A stretch of DNA of 64,000 bases from Streptomyces sp. TP-A0356 (lineage in GTDB: Bacteria; Actinomycetota; Actinomycetes; Streptomycetales; Streptomycetaceae), in contig NZ_BBZJ01000012.1 in assembly GCF_001417775.1 (NCBI RefSeq), forward strand, positions 681,100 to 745,099. The letters are read 5' to 3'. The notes beneath the pieces were generated by a model, which was not told the DNA's origin, did not search any database, and saw only the letters and a program-made list of their open reading frames with translations. Shown here one piece after another: positions 1 to 11,057 of this stretch (positions within the stretch are counted from its first letter, which is position 1; each line of letters begins with the position of its first letter). The translations under genes and the position numbers were made by a program.

Positions 1-1469
1 TCGCCGACGACCGTTTCGTACCCGTCGGGCAGTGACGCGATGTGGTCGTGGATCTGGGCGGCCTTCGCCGCCGCGTACAGCTCCTCGTCGGTGGCGTCCG
101 GCTTCGCGAAGCGCAGGTTGTCGGCGACCGAGGCGTGGAAGAGGTACGTCTCCTGGGAGACGACACCGACCGCACGGGCGAGCGTGTCGAAGTCCAGGTG
201 CCGTACGTCGACGCCGTCGAGCGTGACCCGCCCGCCCGTGACGTCGTACAGCCGTGGCACCAGATAGCTGAGCGTCGACTTCCCGGAACCGGTGGGACCG
301 ACCACGGCGAGACTCCCGCCCGCCGGGACAGTGATGTCGATGTCCTCCAGGATGGGCCCGCTCTTGTCGTCGTAGTGGAACTCGACGCCCTCGAATCGGA
401 GCTCGCCCTTGACGCTGTCGAGATGGACCGGGTCGTCGGGCTCGGTGATGTCGATGGGCAGGTCGAGGTACTCGAAGATGCGCTGGAAGAGCGCGAGCGA
501 GGTCTGGATCTGCACGCCGGTGGACAGCAGGCTCACCGTCGGCCGGAACAGGCCCTGCTGGAGCGAGACGAACGCGACGAGCGTGCCGATCGAGACCGAC
601 GGCCCGCCGAACTGCAGAGCTATCCCCGCGGTCCAGTAGATGACGGCCGGCATGGCGGCCATCACGATGGTGATGACGGCCATGCGCCAGCGGCCCGCCA
701 TGTTCGACTTCACCTCCAGGTCGACGAGACCCTCGGACTCGCTCTCGAAGGACTTGGTGAGCGAGTCGGCGCGGCCCATGGTGCGGCCGAGCAGGATGCC
801 GCTGACGGACAGCGACTCGGTGACCGTGGCGGCCATCACGGCCATCTGCTTCTGGCGCCGCGTGGCGATCTTCTTGCGTTCGTTGCCGACGCGCCGGCTG
901 ATCCACACGAACAACGGCAGCAGGAGCAGCGAGACGACGGTGAGCCGCCAGTCGAGGGCCACCATCGCGACGATGGTGGCGACCACGCTGGTGAGGTTGG
1001 AGACCAGGGAGGTGGCGGTCGAGGTGACCGTCGCCTGCATGCCGCCGATGTCGTTGGCGATGCGGGACTGGACCTCGCCCGTGCGGGTGCGGGTGAAGAA
1101 CGCGAGAGACATGCGCTGCAGCCGGCCGTAGACGGCGGTGCGCAGGTCGTGCATGACGCGCTGGCCGACCGTCGTGGAGATCAGGGTCTGCAGCACGCCG
1201 AAGACGCTGGTGACGACGGCGCTCAGGATCATGCCGAGCGCGAGCAGGCTCAGCAGTCCGGTCCGGCCCTGGGGGATCGCTATGTCCAGGGTCGCCTTGA
1301 GCAGGAACGGGGTCGCGACGGAGACCAGCGACGAGGCGCCGACCAGCAGGCCGACGATCGCCAGTCGGCCGCCGTACGGCTTGAAGAGGCGCAGGATGCG
1401 GCGGACCTGCCGCGGCTGCTCCGGCGAGCCGCCGGGCGACGGGGTCCAGGTGGGTTGGTCGGGATGCAT
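1..1469 (-). CDS. ABC exporter half-transporter, C-terminus cut by window edge
   Basis: Multidrug/lipid-type ABC exporter with fused membrane and ATPase domains. The ATG at 1469 is preceded on the minus strand by GTAGGAG and opens MHPDQPTWTPSP. A long membrane domain occupies roughly residues 35-320. The Walker A motif GPTGSGKST lies near residues 388-396, and a Q-loop segment (VVSQETYLFHASVADNLRF) follows. The sequence runs off the window at position 1 before the LSGGQ signature and Walker B, so about 100 residues are missing. It is divergent from the MarR gene at 1623 with a shared palindrome between them, so MarR probably represses it. The substrate cannot be told from sequence. Confidence 0.9.
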   Translation of the reverse strand, partial: MHPDQPTWTPSPGGSPEQPRQVRRILRLFKPYGGRLAIVGLLVGASSLVSVATPFLLKATLDIAIPQGRTGLLSLLALGMILSAVVTSVFGVLQTLISTTVGQRVMHDLRTAVYGRLQRMSLAFFTRTRTGEVQSRIANDIGGMQATVTSTATSLVSNLTSVVATIVAMVALDWRLTVVSLLLLPLFVWISRRVGNERKKIATRRQKQMAVMAATVTESLSVSGILLGRTMGRADSLTKSFESESEGLVDLEVKSNMAGRWRMAVITIVMAAMPAVIYWTAGIALQFGGPSVSIGTLVAFVSLQQGLFRPTVSLLSTGVQIQTSLALFQRIFEYLDLPIDITEPDDPVHLDSVKGELRFEGVEFHYDDKSGPILEDIDITVPAGGSLAVVGPTGSGKSTLSYLVPRLYDVTGGRVTLDGVDVRHLDFDTLARAVGVVSQETYLFHASVADNLRFAKPDATDEELYAAAKAAQIHDHIASLPDGYETVVG

Positions 1470-1573
1470 GGGCTCCTACGGAGGTGAGGCAGCGGAACAC
1501 CGATCGGTGACACTGCGGACGGCACGCCGGTGACGGCCGGGCGATGACAGAACGATGATTCACGGATCCTAGC

Positions 1574-1598
1574 TCATTGTTACCTATACTCACAATGA
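1574..1598. promoter_or_regulatory. Candidate MarR operator between divergent exporter and marR
   Basis: A perfect inverted repeat TCATTGT (1574-1580) / ACAATGA (1592-1598) with an 11-bp spacer lies in the 153-bp divergent gap, 25 bp upstream of the MarR start. It is AT-rich in a GC-rich setting. MarR dimers commonly bind such ATTGT/ACAAT palindromes. Binding is inferred, not shown. Confidence 0.6.
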
Positions 1599-1622
1599 AT
1601 GATGTCCTGATATTGTTCCCGC

Positions 1623-2090
1623 ATGACCACCCCGGATCCCGACGGCCTGCTCGCCGAGCAGTTGCTGCGGCTCACCCGCCGAGTGCACCGCATCCAGAAA
1701 CGCCATCTGGAGCGGCGCGAGCTGGGCATCACGCCGGCCCAGTCCCGGCTGCTGCGCACTCTCGCGCACTTCGGCTCACCGCCCCGCATGGCGGACCTCG
1801 CCGAGCGTCTGGAGGTGGTGCCGCGGGCGGTGACCACGCTGGTCGACGGCCTGGAGGCCAGTGGCAGGGTGCGCCGGGTGCCCGATCCCACCAACCGGCG
1901 GGTGATCCGGATCGAGATCACGGACGAGGGCCGGGAGGCGCTGCGCGAACTGCGCGCCGCGCGCAGATCCGCGGCCGAGGAGATCCTGGCCCCCTTGACG
2001 GATGAACAGCGCGAGGTCCTCGGCGGTCTGCTCGACACGTTGATCGACGGCGGCGAACTTCCGGCGGCCACCCCGGAGCGGCACTGCTGA
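1623..2090 (+). CDS. MarR family transcriptional regulator
   Basis: 155-residue winged-helix repressor of usual MarR length. The helix-turn-helix lies around residues 55-85 (MADLAERLEVVPRAVTTLVD), followed by the wing RVRRVPDPTNRRVIRIEIT. The C-terminal helix forms the dimer interface. No clear Shine-Dalgarno precedes the ATG, so the transcript may be leaderless. Divergent orientation from the ABC exporter and the palindrome 25 bp upstream suggest it controls the exporter and itself. The ligand is unknown. Confidence 0.92.
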   Translation: MTTPDPDGLLAEQLLRLTRRVHRIQKRHLERRELGITPAQSRLLRTLAHFGSPPRMADLAERLEVVPRAVTTLVDGLEASGRVRRVPDPTNRRVIRIEITDEGREALRELRAARRSAAEEILAPLTDEQREVLGGLLDTLIDGGELPAATPERHC

Positions 2091-2200
2091 CGGCGGCCTG
2101 TCACGCCGCATGGAAGGACGCCCGGAAACACCACGACGGGCCCGCGACCACCGCTCCATGGTGGTGGGGGCGGTGGGCGCGGCCCGTCCGTGGCATGCCG

Positions 2201-2420
2201 TCAGCCGACCTCGAGGGCGGGCTCCTTGGCCGCCCGGACTGGGAACCCCCACCTTCGGGGCGGCGGCAGCCACCGGCTCCTCGGCCTCCGGTACGAACGC
2301 GGTCTCACCGTCCAGGACCTTCTTCGCCCGTACGGCGTCCAGCGCGCCCTCCCAGCGCGACACCCCGAAGACGGCGACGCAGTTGCCCAGCAGGTCGGTG
2401 GCGACGCGCATCGAGTCCTG
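2201..2420 (-). pseudogene. C-terminal relic of a DctA-type dicarboxylate symporter
   Basis: Minus-strand reading from about 2411 gives RVATDLLGNCVAVF, then SRWEGALDAVRAKKVLDGE, which matches from memory the C-terminal end of sodium/proton:C4-dicarboxylate (DctA/glutamate) symporters. No membrane domain precedes it, and the next gene upstream on this strand is unrelated. Reading passes into another frame near 2258, where a CCCCCACCTTCGGGG-type repeat sits, and would then end with KEPALEVG and a stop at 2201. I read it as the stump of a deleted transporter gene. This explains most of the 2091-2483 gap, in which I see no intact gene. Confidence 0.5.
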
Positions 2421-2483
2421 AGCACGAGCACCAGGACCACGGTGATCTGCCGGCACCGCATGACGCGTCGCACGCGGTCCCGT

Positions 2484-4133
2484 TCACCAGCCGTCGCGGT
2501 CCTCCGTGAGCACCCCCTGAACCGTGGTCAGCCGGCGGTCGTAGCAGCCCTCCGAGCCGTACAGCCGGTAGCGCTCGCTCGTCGTGCCGACCGCATGGCG
2601 CTGCTCACGCGGCACGTTGGACGTGTAGGCGGCGTCTCCGGTGTACGTGTCATCGAGCCGTGACCACGCGGTGCGCCGGCCGTCGTGGGTCTCGACGACC
2701 GTGGCGCGGTCGCCGAGCGTCAGCACGGTACGCAGCCGGCCGTCCGCCCCGAGCGTCGTGGTGCCGTCCATCGCGTACGTGCGGTGGGTACGGCTCGTGC
2801 GGGCCGGCCCGTACCCGTCGACGGTGACCGACTCGTCGTCCGTCCAGGTGGCGTCGAGCCCGTCCGAGTTCTCGCCGTCTGTCCAGCGGTGCACGGAGGT
2901 GTTCGCCAGTGTCCGGCTCACGGTGGTCGTCACCCGGCCGTGCGAGGTGTCGACGTATCCGGCGACCGTCAGCCGGTGACCGCCCTCGGTGTTCAGCCGG
3001 TGTTCCGAACCGGGCGTGTGGACGGAGGAGTTGGTGAGGTCACCCGCCCGGTGGACGGTGAGCCTCCCGGTGACACGCGCGCTCTTCGTGTCCTGCCAGA
3101 CGAGCACGTTCACGGGGACGGACCAGCCGCTCTGCCCCACGGGCACACCGACGACGGAGACCTCGACCCGGTGCGGGCGGCCGTCGTCGAGGATCCCGGC
3201 GAAGGGCGTGAGGTCGTATTCGATCGGCTTGACGTCGAAGGCGCGTGGTCCCGAAATCACGTACCACAGGAAGGGGTTGGACCAGCCACCCGTCCACACG
3301 GTCGGGAAGGGGGCCGCGATTCCGGCGAGTCGGCCGTCGACCGTGATCTGCACCTCGCGATAGGGACCGCCCGCCGCCTTGCAGGAGTACGGCGCCGAGT
3401 CGGGCACGGTCAGGTACCAGAACTCCTCGCAGCCGCCGCCCGAGCCGGTGGCGTACACCTCGGCGATGATGCGTTCGCTGTTGCGGGGGGTGGTCAGAGT
3501 GCCGTCCTGGAGGGTGAGGACGCGGTCGGGAGCCGAGGCGGGCCTTCCCGTGTGCTCGGAGGCACGGGCGGAGCTGCCCGGGTAGAACGTCAGGGTGACC
3601 TTGACGTCGATGACCCCGGTGTAGGTGCCGTCGACGACGTTGCCGATGAGCATCTCGACGTCACGGTCGCGCCGGAACGTGTCGCTGTATCGGGTGACAT
3701 CCTTCTCGACGGACCACTCGATGCCGTCCGGCGACGGCTCCGGCGTGGACGTGCGGAAGATCTCGACGCCTCCGACGTGCAGATAGCCGAGACGGTCGAA
3801 CTGTCGCCCCTTGACCTTGCCGTCGAGGCGCAGCACCACCTTGCTCCAGCGATCGCCGCAGGCGCTCGGCGGGGTGTACGTGCCCCGGTAGGGCGTGAAG
3901 TCACGGAACTGCGCCTCGGCGAGGGTGATCCGACAGGACCGGGAGTCCGGCCGCGCGACCGGTGGGGCGGCGGTCAACGGATCGTGCCAGTCGGTGCCGA
4001 ACTCGGCGGGTGGGTTGACGGCTGCGGGGGGCGAACCCACACCGGTCCTTGCCGACGCGGGGCCCGCCCCGAGGAGGACACTCACCACGAGCGCCGCTCC
4101 TGTGAGCATGGACATGATGATCCGGATTCTCAT
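2484..4133 (-). CDS. Secreted peptide-N4-asparagine amidase A-like protein
   Basis: 549 residues with an N-terminal Sec signal (basic MRIRIIMSM, then a hydrophobic stretch, cut near ASA-RTG). The mature part resembles PNGase A (PF12222 type): early region with EFGTDWHDPLTAAPPV, then VVLRLDGKVKGRQFDRLGYLHV and GVEIFRTSTPEPSPDGIEW, followed by a second beta-rich domain. Plant PNGase A removes N-glycans from glycopeptides, so the likely role is hydrolysis of external glycoproteins. This is a family assignment from recognition, and activity is not certain. It sits 11 bp downstream of the lipoprotein gene (4145-5080) on the same strand, so the two may be co-transcribed. Confidence 0.75.
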   Translation of the reverse strand: MRIRIIMSMLTGAALVVSVLLGAGPASARTGVGSPPAAVNPPAEFGTDWHDPLTAAPPVARPDSRSCRITLAEAQFRDFTPYRGTYTPPSACGDRWSKVVLRLDGKVKGRQFDRLGYLHVGGVEIFRTSTPEPSPDGIEWSVEKDVTRYSDTFRRDRDVEMLIGNVVDGTYTGVIDVKVTLTFYPGSSARASEHTGRPASAPDRVLTLQDGTLTTPRNSERIIAEVYATGSGGGCEEFWYLTVPDSAPYSCKAAGGPYREVQITVDGRLAGIAAPFPTVWTGGWSNPFLWYVISGPRAFDVKPIEYDLTPFAGILDDGRPHRVEVSVVGVPVGQSGWSVPVNVLVWQDTKSARVTGRLTVHRAGDLTNSSVHTPGSEHRLNTEGGHRLTVAGYVDTSHGRVTTTVSRTLANTSVHRWTDGENSDGLDATWTDDESVTVDGYGPARTSRTHRTYAMDGTTTLGADGRLRTVLTLGDRATVVETHDGRRTAWSRLDDTYTGDAAYTSNVPREQRHAVGTTSERYRLYGSEGCYDRRLTTVQGVLTEDRDGW

Positions 4134-4144
4134 GTCCCGTGTTT

Positions 4145-5080
4145 CTACGGGGAGTTCGGCCCGGCCCGCAATGAGTACTCGGGAGCAGCCGATCGCGGTG
4201 CGCCATGATCCCGCGGCGTGGCCGGGTCAGAAGCGCCCCCCAAGGTCTTCAGCCCCTCCCTGTCCCCCATCACCACCACGGGGTGCTGGTCCGGGTCGAG
4301 CGTGCGCAGCAGGTGTTCCATACCGGCCTCGGACAGACTGATGCACGCGGAGGTGCCGTCACCGTGGTCCAGGTGCATCCAGATGCCGCCACCCCTGTCC
4401 GAGCCCTCGGGCTGGGTCGGATCGTCCGGAGGAGTGCCCGGTAGCCGGTTGTAGTCGATGGCGATGACGTAGTCGAAGTCGTGCCAGTGCGCCTCGCCCC
4501 AGTCCTCCGGCACCTCGTAGGACTCGTCCTGGTCGTATGGCAGCCTGGTGCCCGGATCCTCCAGGACACCGCCCGCGTCGCTGAGCGTGAACACCCCCAC
4601 GGGGCTGCGCAGATCACCTTGGTGGTGGTCCGTCGTCCAGCCGTTCCTGCCGTTGTGCCCGCGCCAGCGCCCCACCTCGTCCCAGCTGGAGCCGCGCTTC
4701 GTGTAGAGCACGATCGTGCAGTCCGGTGAGTCCTCGTCGTCGCCGTACACCACCACCACCTGGCGCGAGTCGGCGGGGATGTGTCGGTGCAGCCGGTCAC
4801 CGACGCCCGGGATGCGGCCCGGGTCGGCCGTGGAGGAGGCAGGTCCCCCGGCCTTGCCGCTCGGGTCGGCCGTGGGGGCGGCGGCACCCCCGGGCTTGCC
4901 GCTCGGGCCCGCTGTGGGGGCAGGCGCTCCACCGGTGGCCCTGCTGCCCGCACCGCTACCCCTCGTCCGGTGTCCGTCTCCTTCCGAACAACCGCACGCC
5001 GACAGGGACATGAGAATCACGCCGCAGGCCGCCACCACGGCCCGCGAGCGCACCACGCCGTGCACGCCACCTGATCGCAT
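4145..5080 (-). CDS. L,D-transpeptidase (YkuD)-like lipoprotein
   Basis: 311 residues. A lipobox LSAC near residue 29 predicts lipid anchoring outside the membrane. A low-complexity linker follows (repeats of TADPSGK and similar, about residues 35-90). The C-terminal domain carries HLDHGDGTSACISLS, which resembles the YkuD HxnGCxS active site with Cys in SACIS as nucleophile, and GVFTLSDA. YkuD enzymes make 3-3 peptidoglycan cross-links or attach proteins. The usual SHGC spacing is altered, so activity is probable rather than certain. The start is not supported by a strong ribosome site, and a GTG about 6 codons downstream is an alternative. Confidence 0.7.
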   Translation of the reverse strand: MRSGGVHGVVRSRAVVAACGVILMSLSACGCSEGDGHRTRGSGAGSRATGGAPAPTAGPSGKPGGAAAPTADPSGKAGGPASSTADPGRIPGVGDRLHRHIPADSRQVVVVYGDDEDSPDCTIVLYTKRGSSWDEVGRWRGHNGRNGWTTDHHQGDLRSPVGVFTLSDAGGVLEDPGTRLPYDQDESYEVPEDWGEAHWHDFDYVIAIDYNRLPGTPPDDPTQPEGSDRGGGIWMHLDHGDGTSACISLSEAGMEHLLRTLDPDQHPVVVMGDREGLKTLGGASDPATPRDHGAPRSAAPEYSLRAGPNSP

Positions 5081-5084
5081 ACGT

Positions 5085-5124
5085 CATATGGTCGCATTAC
5101 CTTTCGGGCAAATACGTCCATATG
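5085..5124. promoter_or_regulatory. CATATGG/CCATATG inverted repeat upstream of the lipoprotein gene
   Basis: CATATGG (5085-5091) and CCATATG (5118-5124) form a perfect 7-bp inverted repeat with a 26-bp spacer just upstream of the lipoprotein start at 5080 (minus strand). The stretch is AT-rich for the region, suggesting promoter or operator sequence. No regulator can be assigned. Confidence 0.3.
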
Positions 5125-5321
5125 CGCGCTTCTCGACGGCGTGTCGCAGGCTGGGCCGGATCCCGCCTACTGTGTCGGAAAACCGTTTGCCTTCGAGCAC
5201 CCTCCGACGCGACCCTTTCACGGCTTGTTACGGGCACTCTCGGACACGCGGAGGCGCCGCCTCGGCTCTCCTCCCGCGCACCGCGGCCCGGTCCATCCCT
5301 GACACGAGCCACTGGGACGTC

Positions 5322-7126
5322 ATGCAGATTCAAGACCTTCCGTATCCCGACCCGGGTGTGCCGGACGCGCGCTCGGGTCCCCGGTTCTTGTGGTGGCTCG
5401 GCCGGAAGCAACTGGGTGGCCAGGCCAAGTCCCTGGTATGGGGGCTGCTCCACTTCCTGTCCGTCTGCGGGCTGCCGTTCTGCGTCGGCCTCGCCGTCCA
5501 GGCCGTCGTCGAGCGCTCGGGTGCCCGGCTCGCCCTGACCGGCGGACTGCTCCTGTTGTGCGGGGCGGGCATCGCGCTGGGCGACACCATGCTGCACCGC
5601 ACCGCCGTCACCAACTGGATCACCGCCGCCGCCCGGGTCCAGCAGCTCCTGGCCCGCAGGACGGCCGTGCTCGGCTCCGCGCTGACCCGGCGGGTCGCGG
5701 CCGGTGAGGTCGTCGCCGTCTCCACCGGCGACGTCGAGAAGATCGGCTGGTTCGTGGAAGCCGTGTCGCGCTTCGGCGCCGCCGCGCTCACCGTGGTGGC
5801 GGTCTGCGTCGGGCTCGTCGTGTACCAGCCCGCGCTCGGCGTCATCGTGGCCGTGGGTGTACCCGTGGTGGCACTCGCGGTGCTGCCGCTGCTGCCCCGC
5901 GCGACCCGGCGTGCCGACATCCAGCGCGAGAAGGCGGGCCGCGCCACCGAACTCGCGTCGGACACCGTCGCGGGCCTCAGGGTGCTGCGCGGCATCGGCG
6001 GCGAGGAGTTGTTCCTGAACCGCTACCGGCGGGCCTCACAGGAGGTCCGCACCGCGGCCGTCCGCAGCGCCCGGATGTGGTCGCTGATCTCGGCGGTCCA
6101 GGTGCTGCTGCCGGGGCTGCTGATGATCGCGGTCGTCTGGCGCGGGGTGCAGCTGGCCCACGAGGGGCGGATCGCCGTCGGTGAACTGGTCACGGTGTAC
6201 AGCGCGGTCATGCTGCTCACCTATCCGCTGCAGCACTTCGAGGAGATCGCCATGGCGTACTCCTTCTCACGGCCGTCCGCCCGGCGCGCGGCCCGCGTGC
6301 TGTCGCTGGAGCGCGCCACGGATTCGGGCGGCTCGCGCGAGGCCGGTGTGCCGACCGGGGACCTGTACGACCCGCACACCGGGCTGCTCGCACCCGAGGG
6401 ACTGCTGACCGCCGTGGTCTGCGGCGACCCGGACGCCGCCGGCGTACTGGCCGAACGGCTGGGCGGACACCCCGCCGAAGAGGGCACCTCGGTGCTCCTG
6501 GGCGGTGTCCCCCTGGACGAGCTGCCGCTGGACTCCGCCCGTACCGCCGTCCTGGTCCAGGACAAGGATCCGGTGCTGCTGTCCGGCTCGCTGCGCGAAC
6601 TGCTCGACGTCCCCGCATCGGGCAAGGTCAGTGCCGCGGACGCGCTCGCCGCCGCACAGTGCGGTGACGTCCTGGACGCGCTGACACAGGGGTCGCCGAC
6701 CGCCGAGGACCCCATGGACGCACGGATCACCGAGCGGGGCCGGTCCCTGTCCGGCGGCCAGCGCCAGCGCCTCGCCCTGGCCAGGTCGCTGGTCACCGAC
6801 CCGCAGTCGCTGGTCCTGGACGAGCCGACGTCCGCGGTCGACTCGCACACGGAGGCGCGGATCGCCGAGGGAATCCGCGAGCTGCGCGCGGGACGCACCA
6901 CGGTCGTCTTCACCTCGTCGCCACTGCTCCTGGACCGCGCGGACCGGGTCGTGCTGCTGCACGAGGGCGAGGTGGCCGCGGTCGGCCTGCACGGCGAACT
7001 GGTGCGCAGCGAGCCGCGGTACCGCGCGATCGTGACCCGCGAGACGGACGACGAGGCCGCAGCGCGGAGCGACGCACTGGCCGAACTGGAAGAGCTGCAC
7101 GAACTGGATGAGATCGAGGAGAGCGC

Positions 7127-7130
<4 letters not shown>
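5322..7130 (+). CDS. ABC exporter half A with degenerate nucleotide-binding site
   Basis: 602 residues: membrane domain about 25-300, ATPase domain about 360-560. The ABC signature SLSGGQRQR (near 475) and Walker B SLVLDEPTSAVD (near 500) are intact. The Walker A position reads VVCGDPDAAGVLAERLG and lacks the GKS/T lysine, and the H-loop histidine is replaced (FTSSPLL). It overlaps the next gene by ATGA, so the two are translated together and form a heterodimer. I chose ATG 5322 (MQIQDLPYPDPG) because the region upstream in this frame reads across the promoter and part of the opposite-strand lipoprotein gene. Confidence 0.88.
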
Positions 7131-8944
<1,814 letters not shown>

Positions 8945-8984
8945 CCGCGGTGGCCGGGGTCATCCGCGCCGAGTGAGGCCGAGT

Positions 8985-9028
8985 GTGATGGTCCGGGACG
9001 GGGGCCGGCCCCCGTCCCGGACCATCAC
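8985..9028. terminator. 44-bp perfect palindrome, strong terminator after the ABC operon
   Basis: Two 22-bp arms, GTGATGGTCCGGGACGGGGG followed by CC and then its exact complement, with no loop beyond the turn. It lies 40 bp after the stop of the ABC exporter operon and before the DUF5709 gene on the same strand. No U-tract follows, as is usual in Streptomyces. Confidence 0.85.
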
Positions 9029-9220
9029 GGATGCCCGATGTGCCCGCGCCCCCGCTGCCGTTGCGCGGTGCCAATGCGGAGTGGAAGGCTGGATGTGGCA
9101 CCGGCATGGGGGAACGTGCCAGAACCATCCGGTTCGGGAGGGAGCGGCCCGCGCCAAGCGGTCCCTTCCGCCGTCGTGCACGGCCGCACCCGGTTCCGTC
9201 CCACCACCTGGAGGTAACCC

Positions 9221-9691
9221 GTGGACAGCACCGACGGATGGGGAGACGACGTCTACCAGCCCGACGGATCCGAGGTGCAGGACGACGCGGGGCTGCTCGA
9301 CGCCGAGGACACTCTGCTCTCCGACGGGGTGAGCGACCCGCTGGACCGGGGCTGGTCACCACCGGAGCGGCCATGGGCGGTGGAGCACGTGGGTGTGACG
9401 GCGGAGGAGGGACACCGCGGCGAAACTCTGGACCAGCGCCTCGCCGAGGAGCTCCCCGACATCACGGTCCCGGACGGCGACGACATCGGGGACAGCACCG
9501 ACGGCGACGGCGAACCCCTGGACGACGAGGTCGGCGACGCCCGCTCCGGCCGTCTCGTCGCCCCGAACGAGGGGGCGCACGAGGACGAGGAGAACGGCCT
9601 GATCGCCACCGATGTCGGCATCGACGGCGCCGCGGCGTCGGCGGAGGAGGCGGCCGTGCACATCGTCGACGAGGACACCCTGTCCGGCTGA
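9221..9691 (+). CDS. DUF5709 family acidic protein
   Basis: 156 residues, strongly acidic (many D/E), with no cysteines, signal or membrane segment. It contains the recurring family pattern [12 protein letters not shown], then [15 protein letters not shown], then [13 protein letters not shown], which I recognise as DUF5709, a conserved actinobacterial family of unknown function. The GTG start is preceded by GGAGGTAACCC. The rpmE2 gene follows 34 bp downstream on the same strand, so they may share a transcript. Confidence 0.85.
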   Translation: MDSTDGWGDDVYQPDGSEVQDDAGLLDAEDTLLSDGVSDPLDRGWSPPERPWAVEHVGVTAEEGHRGETLDQRLAEELPDITVPDGDDIGDSTDGDGEPLDDEVGDARSGRLVAPNEGAHEDEENGLIATDVGIDGAAASAEEAAVHIVDEDTLSG

Positions 9692-9725
9692 CACCGACCG
9701 TCTCCACGCCACGCAAGGAGCAGCC

Positions 9726-10001
9726 ATGCAGCAGGACAAGCACCCCGACTACCACCCCGTCGTCTTCCGCGACCGCGCCGCGGGATACGCCTTCCTCACC
9801 CGGTCCACCGCGACCAGCGACCAGACCATCGAGTGGGACGACGGAGAGACGTACCCGGTCGTGGACGTCGAGATCTCCTCCGAGAGCCATCCCTTCTACA
9901 CGGGAAAGGCGCGGACGGTGGACTCGGAGGGGCGCATCGCCCGGTTCGAGCGGCGCTTCGGCGGCGCGGGCCAGGGGACCGGCGGAGACGGGCCGGCCTG
10001 A
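9726..10001 (+). CDS. rpmE2: Ribosomal protein L31 type B
   Basis: 91 residues opening [16 protein letters not shown], typical of type B L31, with [11 protein letters not shown] in the middle. It lacks the CxxC zinc ribbon of the zinc-dependent type A paralogue. Type B forms replace zinc-binding L31 in the 50S subunit and are often induced by zinc starvation through Zur. I did not find a convincing Zur box in the short upstream gap, so regulation here is open. AAGGAG precedes the ATG. Confidence 0.95.
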   Translation: MQQDKHPDYHPVVFRDRAAGYAFLTRSTATSDQTIEWDDGETYPVVDVEISSESHPFYTGKARTVDSEGRIARFERRFGGAGQGTGGDGPA

Positions 10002-10117
10002 ACCGGTGGGGGCACACCGGTCAGCCGTGGTCGTGGCAGGCCTTCCGCGGCCGGAGGGGCGGGCGGAAGCGACTGGGACCGCAGACGGACCGGGAGCCCG
10101 TCCTCCCCGGCCGGCCC

Positions 10118-10912
10118 TCAGATGACGTTCAGCGCCGCCGCGCAGCCCACGCCGCCGAGCAGCATGAACACCGGCATCAGCACCTTCAGCTCGACCCAGC
10201 TGCCCGCCCGGAAGCGCATGACCTTCGGCGGGCCCAGCGGGTACCAGCGCTTGCGGCCGACCGGTACGGGCCACAGGATCGGGCAGCCCGAGACGGTCAG
10301 CGCGTCCCCGATGTCGTGTACCAGGGCGCCCAGGACGATCGGCAGTCCGAGCCACAGGTACTGCTGGCCCGGCGCCGTGAACAGCCAGTCGGCCCCATTG
10401 CCGGGTTTGTCGAGTATGCCCGCGAGGATCCACGCACTCGTCGCGGCCAGCAGCCACACCAGCACATCGCTGCTCGAACCGCGCGCCGCACGCCACAGCA
10501 GCCCTTCGATCGCCAGCACCATGTGCACGAAGAGGATGGCCAGCACCGTCCACCGGCCACCCGTGATGGCCGCCACGGACGTGCCCGCCCCGATCAGCAC
10601 CGCCCACAGCCAGGTGTGCGTCAGCGTGCGGTGACCGCCCGAGCGGCGTGCGTCGCCCGGCTTCCTGGTCGCCCTGTAGACGGCGTACGACAGCTTGTCG
10701 ACGATCTCGCACAGCCAGCGCGAGAGGGGCCCGAAGGCCCGCGAGATGGTGGCCGCCTTGTGATCGAGGTCGGGGGCCAGCGCGGCACCCGCGCAGATCA
10801 GTGCGCCTACGAGGAGAACCGGCCAGGGCATCGGGTGACCCGCGGCGGCCGCCGCCGCCCCGACTCCGAGCCAGGCCGCGGCCCCCGACAGTGAGTGTGC
10901 TGGTCCCATCAT
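10118..10912 (-). CDS. Membrane-bound metal-dependent hydrolase (YdjM/PF04307 type)
   Basis: 264 residues with several hydrophobic helices. It starts MMGPAHSLSGAAAW, has ALAPDLDHKAATIS (D-x-D-H) and GGHRTLTHTWLW, both hallmark histidine/aspartate metal motifs of the YdjM-like 'LexA-binding, inner-membrane-associated hydrolase' family. A third motif, GALVHDIGDALT, lies near the end. Biochemical function of the family is poorly known. ATG 10912 was chosen because GGGGAGCGGCC precedes it. An ATG 18 bp upstream is possible. It is convergent with rpmE2 and divergent from the helicase. Confidence 0.82.
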   Translation of the reverse strand: MMGPAHSLSGAAAWLGVGAAAAAAGHPMPWPVLLVGALICAGAALAPDLDHKAATISRAFGPLSRWLCEIVDKLSYAVYRATRKPGDARRSGGHRTLTHTWLWAVLIGAGTSVAAITGGRWTVLAILFVHMVLAIEGLLWRAARGSSSDVLVWLLAATSAWILAGILDKPGNGADWLFTAPGQQYLWLGLPIVLGALVHDIGDALTVSGCPILWPVPVGRKRWYPLGPPKVMRFRAGSWVELKVLMPVFMLLGGVGCAAALNVI

Positions 10913-11057
10913 GGCCGCTCCCCGCCCCATTCCTCTTGCTGCGCTGCCCAGTTGTCCGTGTCCACTGACGTTTCGTCGGCGCCACAGCGTAGCGTTCGTG
11001 ATCTTCGGGCCGGCATCCGATTCCCCCCTCGGGTGCAAGGCCAGGCAAGATGGGGGC

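Noticed and set aside
42..1487. 481-codon plus-strand open frame
   Set aside because: Arg/Asp/Gly/His-rich product with no domain pattern; it mirrors the minus-strand ABC exporter, which has clear motifs.
2110..2421. Plus-strand 103-codon open frame after marR
   Set aside because: Ser/Arg/Pro-rich without a ribosome site; the minus strand here encodes recognisable DctA-like sequence.
2685..4208. Long plus-strand open frame opposite the PNGase A-like gene
   Set aside because: Antisense shadow: low-complexity product, while the minus strand has a signal peptide and family motifs.
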